Assembly: GCF_025717675.1 (NCBI RefSeq)
Contig: NZ_JAJIRT010000003.1
Coordinates: forward strand, 124,001-188,000
From: Paucibacter sp. DJ2R-2
GTDB lineage: Bacteria > Pseudomonadota > Gammaproteobacteria > Burkholderiales > Burkholderiaceae_C
Length of the DNA: 64,000 nt
Direction of reading: 5' to 3'
The notes under the pieces were generated by a model. The model searched no databases and was not told the DNA's origin. It saw only the letters and a program-made list of their open reading frames with translations. The translations under genes were made by a program, and so were the position numbers. Positions within the stretch are counted from its first letter, which is position 1; each line of letters opens with the position of its first letter. Positions 11,171 through 19,859 of the stretch are shown piece after piece.

Positions 11171-12275
11171 GTGCGCCTCCAAAAACCTGCACAGGGACGG
11201 GCTTGATGCCCGTTCGATAGAGTGAGCTCTTGTCCCAAACGAAGAAGCCTGCACACGCTCCTTTGAGTGCGCAGCCTTCGCATGCGGGCGTGTAGTCGTT
11301 CTTCCAGTCTGAAATGCTTCGAGCTGCGAATCGCCGCAGTGGTTCGGGTACTTTGCAAAGAGGCATGTTCATCAGGACTGGGCATATGCCGCTATGCACC
11401 AAGTTCTGGACGGCGACACCCAATTCGTCGGCATATTCAGTGACGTCGACGAGGCACGCTTCCTGGTTGGCCAACGCAAACCCGATCGGTTCCGTGGCCA
11501 TCAAGGCTGCCGCTTTAACAAATGGCAAACTGTGCCCTACAAAACGGGCCCATTGCTCAAGATGCTCAATCACGGGCTTCACCATCACGGTTCGGAGCTG
11601 AATGCCTTGGCCGAATTGCTGAAGATTGAGCAGCCCCGAGAGCGTTTCGTCAAAGGCTCCGGCGGACTGCACGACGAAATCATGGACTTCATCGTTGCCT
11701 GCATACAGCGGGATAAGCCAGTTGGTACGACCAGGTGGCAGTCCGCTGAGGAGGGCCTCCGCCACCTGGTCATCGCCAAGACAGCGGCCGTTCGTGAGCA
11801 CCTCCACTTTGGTATCCGGCCACCGCGAATGGATGCAATCGAGGAGTTTTCGCAGCCGCATTGGCTGGAGCGTCGGTTCCCCTCCTGTGATCCCGACCAC
11901 TTCCGGCGCAACGGACACCAGTTCGACAATGCGCTCTGCCTCGGTGAAAAGCCAACCGTCATCGTCTGAAGTCGGTGGCTGCGAGCACATCAGGCAGCGG
12001 CTATTGCACTGATTGGTGACGAACAGAGTGTGATGGCGGTCGCTGGGGCGAAAGCAGACGACGGCGCGGGAGCTACCCTGCGCCAGTTTCACAATGTCTC
12101 CGACCTCGAGGGAGCCGAGCGCACCAGGTTCCTGAGCTGAAGTTCGCGTTCGAACTTCGATGGTGATAGGGCCTGTCCAGTTAGACCCACTCAATTGAGC
12201 CAGGTCAGGGTCGATCCGGTCCACCCTGAACATGCCAGAGGCATGTGCTTCAGTCGTTAGGTGCACATTCCGCAT
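11163..12275 (-). CDS. hxsC: His-Xaa-Ser system radical SAM maturase HxsC
   Basis: Radical SAM enzyme thought to modify HxsA together with HxsB. I chose ATG 12275, 2 bases after the hxsB stop; the frame extends upstream inside hxsB but coupling favours this start (370 residues). The radical SAM cluster motif is Cys90-x3-Cys94-x2-Cys97 (CNSRCLMC), preceded by an N-terminal region of about 85 residues typical of HxsC. ITGGEPTL is the SAM-binding GGE motif. A Cys-rich C-terminus (CEGCALKGACAG) probably binds an auxiliary iron-sulfur cluster. Its last codons overlap the hxsA start, so expression is translationally coupled. Confidence 0.9.
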   Translation of the reverse strand: MRNVHLTTEAHASGMFRVDRIDPDLAQLSGSNWTGPITIEVRTRTSAQEPGALGSLEVGDIVKLAQGSSRAVVCFRPSDRHHTLFVTNQCNSRCLMCSQPPTSDDDGWLFTEAERIVELVSVAPEVVGITGGEPTLQPMRLRKLLDCIHSRWPDTKVEVLTNGRCLGDDQVAEALLSGLPPGRTNWLIPLYAGNDEVHDFVVQSAGAFDETLSGLLNLQQFGQGIQLRTVMVKPVIEHLEQWARFVGHSLPFVKAAALMATEPIGFALANQEACLVDVTEYADELGVAVQNLVHSGICPVLMNMPLCKVPEPLRRFAARSISDWKNDYTPACEGCALKGACAGFFVWDKSSLYRTGIKPVPVQVFGGAHV

Positions 12276-12277
12276 GA

Positions 12278-13729
12278 CTACGAGCCCTGTCCGGCCGGAC
12301 TTGCCCAGGCATGAAAGAGCACCCCAGCGCTGCCCCCGCATTCCCGGGTCGCAACCAGTCTTTGCAGCATCTCGCCAAAGAGTGCTTTGCTCCTGAGGCA
12401 GTGCTCAGTGCTGGCCGTTGGCCGAGCAGTGCCACTCAATGATGCTGCATCGACAGGGCTGGGAGCGCAATGGTGCTTGAACGAACAGGCCTTGCAGGCC
12501 TTATCAGCATCGGCGGAGCCTTCACGGGCGATGCGTTGAGCGGCTTCGCTCGCCAGCAAGGTGGTGAGAGGCGTACCGATGAGTCCCATCCGGAAGCTGG
12601 TGTCACCCGCTTCAGCGAGCATCCGCGCCTCGTCGCTTGGGTAGACATGCCCGTCGTAGTTGTAGACCAGCACGGCGCTGCCGGCTGCGTTCGGACTTTG
12701 CAGGTCCACATAGCCCGCGTCGAAGCTGCCAATCAGCTTGTTCAATACGAGGCTCGCGTGGACTTCCCGGATGGGCACTCCTCTGTCGTTCCACCAGAGA
12801 ATTCGGTCGAGCGCTCGTCGGTAGAAAGCCATGAAGGCGTTTGTGGTGTATCCCAGTAGTCCAAGGTTGCGGCGCGCAAATCCGTAGTGGCTGAGCGGGC
12901 GAAGGAAGATCTCGTGCAGCCCGAGCGACACATATTCATCAACGATGTCCTCAGGATGATCAAGGCTGGTCTTGGTGGTTGTCATCAAGGCAGAAATGCT
13001 CTCGCGGCCCAGTACTTCGACAGCCAACTTGATGCCAGCAACCGTGCGATCGTAGGAGTCACGACTTGGAATAGGGCGGTTCTTGTTGTGCAGCCAGGCG
13101 GGCCCGTCAATGCTTGTCGATAACTTGACGTCGTACTGGGCAAAGTATCGGCACATGTCGGCAGTGAGTTGGTGGAGCGTCGAGGCGATGACGAAGCGAA
13201 TGGGGCGTCCTCGGCGATTGTGGTGATGTGCCAGCGCTTCGATTCCGAACTCAACAAGGTCGAATCGATTCAAGGGGTCGCCCCCTTGGAACTCGACAGT
13301 GAGGGAGCTCGCGCCGCTGTCCATGATGGTGTCACAGGCCATCAAAAGTTGATCCTGCGTGAGCGAAAAGCCTTCTGAATCGATTGCTCGGCTGACCTGG
13401 CAATACTGGCAGCTGTGCGCGCACTGCAGGGTTGGGACAAGAATATGTAGTTCCGGCCCGTTGGCGGCGATCGAGCGCTTCGCACTCAGTCTGGCGGCAT
13501 ACAGGCGATCCAGGCCTGGGCTGTTTCCAGCGCTTTTCAACACGTGCCTGGACTTGAGCTCGCGGACCGTGGCTGCTGGAAGGCCGGCGGGATCCCGTAG
13601 AAGTTGCTCGACTTCAATCGGGGACAGGAAGACCACTTCCCCAACCGGGGACAGGCAGGCCATCAGGGTTTCGTTGATCTGATGTACTTCGAAACTACGG
13701 ATCTCTGGCGCATAACCTCCAAACTTCAC
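12278..13729 (-). CDS. hxsB: His-Xaa-Ser system radical SAM maturase HxsB
   Basis: The partner radical SAM protein of the HXS system, 483 residues. It begins at GTG 13729, overlapping the stop of a 36-codon ORF by 4 bases (GTGA). The first 95 residues form a small N-terminal domain. The cluster motif is Cys103-x3-Cys107-x2-Cys110 (CAHSCQYC), and FQGGDPL is a GGD variant of the usual GGE SAM contact. The C-terminal third has a SPASM-like Cys pattern (CKACSFKHHC and a later ...EHC) for auxiliary clusters. Gene order hxsB-hxsC-hxsA with 2- to 8-base junctions indicates a single transcript. The modification and substrate residues remain inference. Confidence 0.9.
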   Translation of the reverse strand: MKFGGYAPEIRSFEVHQINETLMACLSPVGEVVFLSPIEVEQLLRDPAGLPAATVRELKSRHVLKSAGNSPGLDRLYAARLSAKRSIAANGPELHILVPTLQCAHSCQYCQVSRAIDSEGFSLTQDQLLMACDTIMDSGASSLTVEFQGGDPLNRFDLVEFGIEALAHHHNRRGRPIRFVIASTLHQLTADMCRYFAQYDVKLSTSIDGPAWLHNKNRPIPSRDSYDRTVAGIKLAVEVLGRESISALMTTTKTSLDHPEDIVDEYVSLGLHEIFLRPLSHYGFARRNLGLLGYTTNAFMAFYRRALDRILWWNDRGVPIREVHASLVLNKLIGSFDAGYVDLQSPNAAGSAVLVYNYDGHVYPSDEARMLAEAGDTSFRMGLIGTPLTTLLASEAAQRIAREGSADADKACKACSFKHHCAPSPVDAASLSGTARPTASTEHCLRSKALFGEMLQRLVATRECGGSAGVLFHAWASPAGQGS

Positions 13730-13836
13730 GGGGACACTCCCTTCTTGCTGGTGTTTGAGTATTCAAGAGTAGCGTCGACATGGTTGAAGGCTTCTTCATC
13801 GAAATCCTGTAAGGGCTCGTCGATGTAAAGCCTCAT
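13726..13836 (-). CDS. 36-residue acidic ORF upstream of hxsB
   Basis: ATG 13836 opens 36 codons ending in a TGA that overlaps the hxsB GTG by 4 bases, a coupling pattern shared with the rest of the cluster. The peptide begins MRLYIDEPLQDFDEEAFNHV and is strongly acidic. It occupies the place where hxsD is found in many HXS loci, but is far shorter than HxsD (about 80-125 residues) and I cannot see the LLNDYxLRE motif. It could be a leader for coupling, a truncated hxsD or a new component. The ribosome binding site is weak. Confidence 0.45.
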   Translation of the reverse strand: MRLYIDEPLQDFDEEAFNHVDATLEYSNTSKKGVSP

Positions 13837-14412
13837 CCGGTGGCACCTCGTGAGTCAACTGGACGCGGACGAGCCGCGGAGAAAATTGCGGTCAAGACTA
13901 GCGTTTTCGTCGGCGTACCTTCTGTCGCGAGAATTGTCGACATAGCTTTCACGGAATGTGGAGCGTGGCTTTCGTTGAATAGCCGTGGTCGCAACGGCCT
14001 GCGATCTGCCGCCAACTTGGCCCCATCCTGAAAGATGCAATTGGCTGATGGATCCCATGTGTTTGGGTTGATGGTCTCAAGCACCTGGCTGCTCCAGTAG
14101 GGCGTTTGACTCAGTGGGTTCTCTCGGCTTGAGTTCGAGCGCGTACCGAACACCAGCGCTTTGCTCAGGTGAGGTTGGTTCAAGAACGCTCTTGCGACCA
14201 TTGGCATAGAGACAAGCTCTGCTCAACTGGATAGATTCTCGTAGACCAAGATTTGCCTGGAAATTCCGTGCAACTCCGTCTACCGATTGTCGCGCATTTA
14301 TGGAATCATTGTTTCCCAAAATAAGGTGGCGCATCGCTTGCCTTGAATCAAGAGTGCGCAAGCCGATGGCCTATTGAGCTGATGCGGGGTAGGACCAATT
14401 TCAGGAGCCAGG
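13837..14412. other. Divergent regulatory interval between the hxs locus and an MCP
   Basis: Minus-strand frames at 13833-14207 and 13855-14058 overlap and look non-coding; I searched them for an hxsD and did not find one. The right half (about 14270-14412) is the MCP upstream region and contains the shared palindrome. Promoters for both hxsBCA and the MCP should lie here. Confidence 0.5.
14302..14316. promoter_or_regulatory. Imperfect palindrome GGAATCATTGTTTCC, copy 2
   Basis: Identical to 7246-7260 and about 97 bp upstream of an intact MCP start, preceded by the same CCGATTGT element. TATGGAAT at its left edge could also serve as a -10 box, so it may be a core promoter rather than an operator. 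Confidence 0.5.
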
Positions 14413-15960
14413 ATGTACGTACTAAACAGAGTCAGTATTCGAACCCGTTTGATGGCGTCATTTTGCGCAATTGCAGCTCTGCTTGCGATTAGCGCTGTTT
14501 TGTCTCTGTCCTTGATCGACCAGGTTCACGGTCGACTGAAGACTGTCTATTTGGATCGAACGAAGGCGATCCAGTCTCTGGCGGAAATCAACTACCTCAT
14601 GGTGCGCAATCGAGTTCTCGTTCTCGACATGCAACAGAGGCCAGATCAAGAGAATTTGACAAAGCGAAGCGTTGAGATCTTGAGCAACGTCGAGCGTGTA
14701 GGGAAGGCCTGGGACGCGTACAAATCTACAGCGATGGCTCCGGACGAAGAGCGTTTGGCTGAGCAATTCATTGCTGTGCGCTCGCGTTACGTGAAAGAAG
14801 GAATACTGCCAGCGATGCGGGCGATGCAAGCTGGCAAGTTGGAAGAGAGCTTGAAGGTCAATTCAGACGTTATTCATCCAATTGCACCCATGGCGCAGAA
14901 AGCATTGGATGAATTGATCTTGCTGCAAACCGATGTAGCGAAGAACGAGTACGAGCAGGCAACGGAGGACCGGGCTACAGCGATGAAGCTGACGATTGGC
15001 GCTTCGTCCGTCGGTATCGCGGCTGCACTCTTCTTCGCTTGGCTGGTTACTCGCTCCATCACCAAGCCTCTAGCGCTGGCCATTGACTTCTCTGAGCAAA
15101 TCAAAAACGGAAATCTACGAGCCCGAATTGACAACGTCACCAGTGATGAGCTGGGTGTGCTGTCTCAGGCGCTGCGCGAGATGCAAGGGGCACTTTCTGG
15201 CTTGGTACTCAGCGTGCGAGAAAATGCTCACAGCGTCGCCACTGCAAGTGTTCAGATCGCCCTTGGAAACTCTGATCTCAGTCAGCGCACTGAAGAGCAA
15301 GCCAGTGCGCTGGAGCAAACGGCGGCCACCATGAGTCAGTTGGATGCCGCGGTCCAGAACAATGCGAACAATGCGAGGGATGCGAATGAGCTGGCCCATG
15401 CGGTGGCCAAGACTGCGATCCGTGGCCGCGAGGTCGTTGGTGAAGTCGTATCGAGCATGGGGGAAATCAGCTCGGCCTCCGCCCGCATCTCTGAAATCAT
15501 TGGCACCATCGATCAGATCGCCTTCCAAACGAACATCCTGGCGCTCAATGCCGCTGTGGAAGCCGCTCGCGCAGGGGAGCAGGGGCGTGGCTTTGCCGTG
15601 GTTGCGGGTGAAGTCCGGGCTTTGGCGCAAAGGTGCGCAGCCGCCGCGAAGGATGTCAAAACACTGATCGGTGCGAGTGCAGTTTCCGTTGAAAAAGGAA
15701 CGTCGATGGTTGAGCACGCAGGCTCAACCATGGCGGAGCTGTTGCATTCGATTGAAATCGTTACATCGAGGGTAGGCGGCATTGCGGCAGCAAGCGTGCA
15801 ACAGGCGAATGGCATTCGACAGGTCAGTGAAGCCATCAGTCAGATGGATCGAGTTACGCAGCAAAACTCTGCATTGGTCGAGCAATCGGCCGCCGCAGCT
15901 GAAAGCTTGAAACATCAATCTAGCCAATTGGTGGACGCTGTCGCTCGATTTCAAGCGTAA
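14413..15960 (+). CDS. Methyl-accepting chemotaxis protein, Tar/Tsr-like
   Basis: Chemoreceptor of 515 residues, the standard length. TM1 is at about 15-36. The periplasmic region (37-190) has the size and helical character of a four-helix-bundle ligand domain, with DMQQRP and the helix RSRYVKEGILPAMRAMQ. TM2 is at about 193-215, then HAMP to about 268 and the signalling domain. The tip motif [18 protein letters not shown] starts near residue 369, and methylation-helix pairs such as QRTEEQASALEQTA are present. An AGGAGCCAGG site precedes the ATG. Ligand unknown. A decayed relative of its first 65 codons is at 7359. Confidence 0.96.
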   Translation: MYVLNRVSIRTRLMASFCAIAALLAISAVLSLSLIDQVHGRLKTVYLDRTKAIQSLAEINYLMVRNRVLVLDMQQRPDQENLTKRSVEILSNVERVGKAWDAYKSTAMAPDEERLAEQFIAVRSRYVKEGILPAMRAMQAGKLEESLKVNSDVIHPIAPMAQKALDELILLQTDVAKNEYEQATEDRATAMKLTIGASSVGIAAALFFAWLVTRSITKPLALAIDFSEQIKNGNLRARIDNVTSDELGVLSQALREMQGALSGLVLSVRENAHSVATASVQIALGNSDLSQRTEEQASALEQTAATMSQLDAAVQNNANNARDANELAHAVAKTAIRGREVVGEVVSSMGEISSASARISEIIGTIDQIAFQTNILALNAAVEAARAGEQGRGFAVVAGEVRALAQRCAAAAKDVKTLIGASAVSVEKGTSMVEHAGSTMAELLHSIEIVTSRVGGIAAASVQQANGIRQVSEAISQMDRVTQQNSALVEQSAAAAESLKHQSSQLVDAVARFQA

Positions 15961-17401
15961 GGGGTGGGTGCTTGTCAGCCATCAAATCCAGAGCAAGGTG
16001 GCAATGGTCAGATGCGGTTGATTTTGATGGTGCAGGCCCTGCCAGACGAGATGGTTTCCCGGAAGAAGGGGGCAATGGACTGTTGCTGCTTCTTCTGCTC
16101 GTCGGTTGCGCAGTTTGCAGCTGGTCCTTCTTGCCTGCACCATGCTTTGCGGTCAACTATTCGATGGTGCCGCTACTTTGCGGCTCCCCGCTCGCAGCTG
16201 GCCCAGTGTCAAGGGTCTCTGTCATATCAAGTACCTTGGCGAGAGAGTGGTTCTGCTCGAGTCTTGCCTTGTGGACTCGGGCTACTGTTGGGCCTGAAGT
16301 GCATTCAATCCGTTGGCGATCGCCCTTTGCCTCCTAGGCCGGCGATCCGCAGAACCCAGATGTGGTGCCGTGGTTCTGGGGATGCATAGAGACCTCATGT
16401 ATTTGTGAGGCTGTTCATCTTCTGATCCCAAAGGATGAAAGAGCGGAGTTCCTATGTATGAGCAGCCATGGGTTGAGAGTTCGATGGACGACGAGCCTCA
16501 GTCGGGCCGACAGATAGGCGTCCGTTGCCGATGGCTTCGTTACGAATTGGATGGAGCGTGCTTACACCTCAGTTCGGCATGTTTATATGTGCCGGGTGTC
16601 TGGTGAAATCCACGGACATGACGCCGTTGGAGGCAGATGCCTCATCCGCCGGCCAGGTCCAGCCAGTTGGAGGATGGTGTGTTTGCCAGTCTACCCTTGA
16701 AGGAGTTTGCCACTTGGGCGTGTGCCACTTTGGTGGAGGCGAGTCGGCCGAGGGGGCATTGGTGGAGACTGCGACTCTTAGTTTTAATGGAAATCTACGA
16801 GGCTTTGATACCAAAAATCTGCTGGACTCCGCGAAGTTCCAAAGGTCGACGCTCGCGAGAGTGCGAATTGGCATGTCGCTAGGCAGTTCTGCCGTACTTA
16901 AATGCGGCGAACGTGCCCCGGCCAGATCTGGCAATCGCATTCCGGGCGCCCAGGGGGGCGTCGACGCATTGCCGAGCGGTCCAAACACATTCAAGGGTGA
17001 GTCGGTGTCGGCTAGCACCTTGCTCTCTGGGCCTTTGGGCGCTAATCGCGGTGCGGGAGGTAGCTGTGACGTCGGCGCTCGAGTCAAGCAAGGAGACGCT
17101 GGCTGCAGCTTCGTGACTGCGTCGTCTGCAATAGCTCCTGCAATGAGAGGTGTACTCAGTGCGCAGGCAGTCATGCAGAAATATCGCCTTGTCGAAGTGT
17201 TTGGTTCGACAGCTCATGATCGACGTTCAAGCAGTACGACGCTCTCTTTAAGCAGGTGTGCGCTTCAGTTCAGATCAACCATGCGTCGAAGGACTGGCCT
17301 TACAGAAAGTGAGGCTTTGTCCATTGCTGCGGTGACGGATGCTGCATTTGGATTGAACCTTTTGTTGCTCGTCTGGAACTCAAGGGTTTTCGAGGACAAG
17401 A
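15961..17401. other. 1.44-kb interval without a confident gene
   Basis: The longest frames are 16525-17436 on the plus strand (303 codons, Ser/Gly/Cys-rich, running into the sigma factor gene) and 16569-17174 on the minus strand (201 codons, Pro-rich). They oppose each other and neither has a ribosome binding site, signal peptide or recognisable domain. The sequence looks like decayed coding DNA or long intergenic spacer. The sigma factor promoter should be in the last 200 bp. Confidence 0.45.
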
Positions 17402-18022
17402 ATGTTGAAGTGGCCCAGCTCCAAAAAAATGCGTGAGGATGCCCCGGTTGATGGTCGAACGCCGTCGGCTGAGTCCGCGGAGTTGGCGCTGCTGGAGTCC
17501 ATTAAGCGTGGACGGCGGAGCGAATTTGACGTCCTCTACCGGATCTATCACCCCCGGTTGTGGCGATTTTTAGCGCACATGATGCGCCGCCCGGAAGCGA
17601 TCGAGGAGGTGTTGAATGACACGATGATGGTTGTTTGGCAGCGCGCTGAGAGCTTTGACGGGCGCAGCAAGCTGTCGACATGGATTTTTGGTATCGCCTA
17701 CCGCAAGGCGCTTAAGGCATTGGCTAGGCAGGACTTGCCGGTGGACGACGGAAGCGTTGATGAGCCGATGGATCCCGGGCCAGGACCGGAGCAGCGTTTG
17801 GATCTCGAGCAACTGCGTGGTCGGCTGCGTGAAGCAATGGCAGAGCTGTCGCTCGAGCATCGGACGGTTGTGGAGCTCTGTTATTTCCATGATATGGCCT
17901 ATGCCGAAATTGCTGATGTGGTGCGCTGTCCACCCGAGACCGTGAAAACGCGAATGTTTTACGCTCGGCGGCGGCTACGTCTGCTGTTGGACGACTTGGC
18001 CGGGCGGCAAGGTGAATTGTGA
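17402..18022 (+). CDS. ECF-type RNA polymerase sigma factor
   Basis: Alternative sigma-70 factor of the extracytoplasmic function class, 206 residues. Region 2 spans about 40-105 with the core-binding and -10-recognition helices (AIEEVLNDTMMVVWQRAESF, then LSTWIFGIAYRKAL). An acidic linker leads to region 4 at about 138-195 (LSLEHRTVVELCYFHDM, then CPPETVKTRMFYARRRL), the helix-turn-helix for -35 contact. Its stop overlaps the anti-sigma start (TGATG), and four genes run with overlapping ends. Such sigma factors usually autoregulate, but I could not identify the promoter motif. Confidence 0.93.
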   Translation: MLKWPSSKKMREDAPVDGRTPSAESAELALLESIKRGRRSEFDVLYRIYHPRLWRFLAHMMRRPEAIEEVLNDTMMVVWQRAESFDGRSKLSTWIFGIAYRKALKALARQDLPVDDGSVDEPMDPGPGPEQRLDLEQLRGRLREAMAELSLEHRTVVELCYFHDMAYAEIADVVRCPPETVKTRMFYARRRLRLLLDDLAGRQGEL

Positions 18023-18633
18023 TGAGCGTGGTCGTACACATGGAAAAAGATGAACACGTGGCTGTGCAGGCCCTGCTGCCCTGGTTTGCGCGCGGCAAGC
18101 TCGGGGAGGCTGATTTGAAGCAAGTGCGGCAACACTTGTTGCACTGCCAGGCTTGCCGCAATGAGTTGGCTGCTGAGCAACCCATGCAGACGGTGCTGGC
18201 CGTGGCGCGAGCTCAAGGTGATTGCGGTGATGTCGAGGTGGGCTTAGCCAAGATGCACGCACTGATGCGGCCTGCCAAGTCGACGGCATCTACGGTGCCG
18301 CGGTGGATTGCTTGGGTACTGGGCCTACAGGGGGCGGCGATTGCCATGTTGCTGGGTTTGTGGCTGCAGGCGAGCCCGGCTGAGTCGGTCTATGAAGGAT
18401 TGTCGGCTTCTAACAGCGTGCCTGTTGTTGCGGATGCATTGGTCATGTTCAAGCCCGAGACGAGTGAACGCGCAGTGCGTAAGTTGCTGCTGTCCGAGGG
18501 GGCTAGTGTTGTAGGTGGACCTACTGAAACCGGCGCTTGGTTGTTGCGCGTTGATGCGAAAGGCCTCGCTGCACTCCGCAAAGCGCCTATCGTTGCGCTT
18601 GCAGAGTCACTGCAACCGAGACCGCCGCGATGA
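18022..18633 (+). CDS. Membrane anti-sigma factor with zinc-finger and a prodomain-like periplasmic domain
   Basis: Predicted regulator holding the adjacent ECF sigma factor; 203 residues from ATG 18022 (a GTG one codon earlier is possible). The cytoplasmic part has the zf-HC2/ZAS motif His38-x3-Cys42-x2-Cys45. A single membrane helix is at about 95-116. The periplasmic domain (about 135-198) contains DALVMFKPETSERAVRKLL and VVGGPTETGAWLLRV, with the beta-alpha-beta pattern of subtilase propeptides (inhibitor I9-like). With an S8 protease gene starting inside its last codon, this suggests that the protease recognises or is controlled by this domain. That link is inference. Confidence 0.83.
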   Translation: MSVVVHMEKDEHVAVQALLPWFARGKLGEADLKQVRQHLLHCQACRNELAAEQPMQTVLAVARAQGDCGDVEVGLAKMHALMRPAKSTASTVPRWIAWVLGLQGAAIAMLLGLWLQASPAESVYEGLSASNSVPVVADALVMFKPETSERAVRKLLLSEGASVVGGPTETGAWLLRVDAKGLAALRKAPIVALAESLQPRPPR

Positions 18634-19859
18634 GGGCTTGGCGGAACACCCTTGTTTTGTGGGCCTGTTGGTTGCTTGTTGGCGGTGCGTGGGCGCAAGG
18701 AAATTTGCAAGCGGACGAAGCGCGACGTCAAGTGCTTGTCATGCTGCAACTTCCCAAGGCGCATTACCGTCCGGATGGTAGCTACGCTGGTACGTATGGC
18801 GAAGGCGTGGGCCGGCAGTCGCGCCGGCATGTGGCTCAGGCCTTGGCCCGTACGCATGGGCTGGAGATGCTCAGCGAGTGGGCGATGCCGCTGGCTGGCG
18901 TGGACTGTTTTGTCATGCGTCTGCCTGAGGGTGATCCTCGCTCAGCGAATGAATCGGCTCAGAAGGTGGGGGAAGACCATCGAGTCGCCTGGGCTCAAGC
19001 GGTGAGTCTCTATGAAGCGCAAGGCCTAGCGTCAGTGAGTCAAAAGGAGCCGCTCTATACGGCGCAGCCCGCAGCCCAACAGTGGCAACTGGCTGAGTTG
19101 CACAAGCTTGCCACCGGCCGTGGCGTGCGCGTGGCGGTTGTGGATAGTGGCGTCGAGACGCGTCATCCGGATCTTGCTGGACAGATCGCCTTCAGCGAGA
19201 ACTTTGTCGACGACCGGCCTCTGCAGGCGGAGGCTCATGGCACTGCGGTGGCCTCCATCATTGCGGCGAGAGCTGACAACGGCGCCGGCATCGTCGGCGT
19301 AGCGCCACAAGCTCGGCTGTTGGCATTGCGCGCCTGCTGGCAGGCACCGCGGGACCAGACGCTGTGCACAAGCCTTGGCTTGGCCAAGGCCTTGCATGCG
19401 GCGATCCAGCATGGCGCGCACATCATCAATATGAGCCTGGGTGGCCCTGATGATCGCTTGCTGGCGCTATTGCTGGACCAAGCGCAGGCGCGCGGCGCCA
19501 CCATCGTTGCGGCGCAATCGATGCGGGGCGGGCCATTTCCGGCCAGCCATCGAGGTGTGCTGGTCGTTGGCAGCGCACCGCCCGGGCCGGAAGGAACTTT
19601 GTTCGCGCCGGGGCGTGATGTGCCCAGCGCCGCACCGGGCGGTGGCTGGACAGTGGTGACGGGTTCGTCCTTTGCGGCCGCGCATGCCTCAGGTTTGCTG
19701 GCGCTGGTGCGTGAATTGGATGCAAAAGCTCAGCCCTTGGATGTGTTGAAGGCGACGTTGATCACCGACAAAGGCCGCATCGACGGTTGTGCGACCTTGG
19801 CGCACCATGCTGGGCGCCGTGGGCCCGTGTGCCTTGCGCTGGGGCAAACTTCCGACTGA
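18630..19859 (+). CDS. Secreted S8 (subtilisin-like) serine protease
   Basis: A 409-residue exported subtilase. The signal peptide (1-22, GGAWAQ) is followed by a prodomain to about residue 145. In the catalytic domain, Asp172 (VVDSGV), His203 (HGTAVAS) and Ser347 (GSSFAAAHASG) form the triad, and the oxyanion region INMSLGG is present. It starts by ATGA overlap with the anti-sigma gene and ends by an overlap with the barrel gene, so it is in the sigma operon. The short C-terminus shows no anchor, so periplasmic or secreted location is open. Likely role: processing of the anti-sigma factor or an envelope protein under stress. Confidence 0.9.
   Translation: MRAWRNTLVLWACWLLVGGAWAQGNLQADEARRQVLVMLQLPKAHYRPDGSYAGTYGEGVGRQSRRHVAQALARTHGLEMLSEWAMPLAGVDCFVMRLPEGDPRSANESAQKVGEDHRVAWAQAVSLYEAQGLASVSQKEPLYTAQPAAQQWQLAELHKLATGRGVRVAVVDSGVETRHPDLAGQIAFSENFVDDRPLQAEAHGTAVASIIAARADNGAGIVGVAPQARLLALRACWQAPRDQTLCTSLGLAKALHAAIQHGAHIINMSLGGPDDRLLALLLDQAQARGATIVAAQSMRGGPFPASHRGVLVVGSAPPGPEGTLFAPGRDVPSAAPGGGWTVVTGSSFAAAHASGLLALVRELDAKAQPLDVLKATLITDKGRIDGCATLAHHAGRRGPVCLALGQTSD

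Noticed and set aside
13833-14207. Possible hxsD upstream of hxsB
   Set aside because: Neither this frame nor the overlapping one at 13855-14058 contains the expected motif or a ribosome binding site.
16525-17436. 303-codon plus-strand frame before the sigma factor
   Set aside because: Translation is Ser/Gly/Cys-rich without a domain, it lacks a ribosome binding site, opposes a similar-length minus frame, and runs into the sigma factor start.
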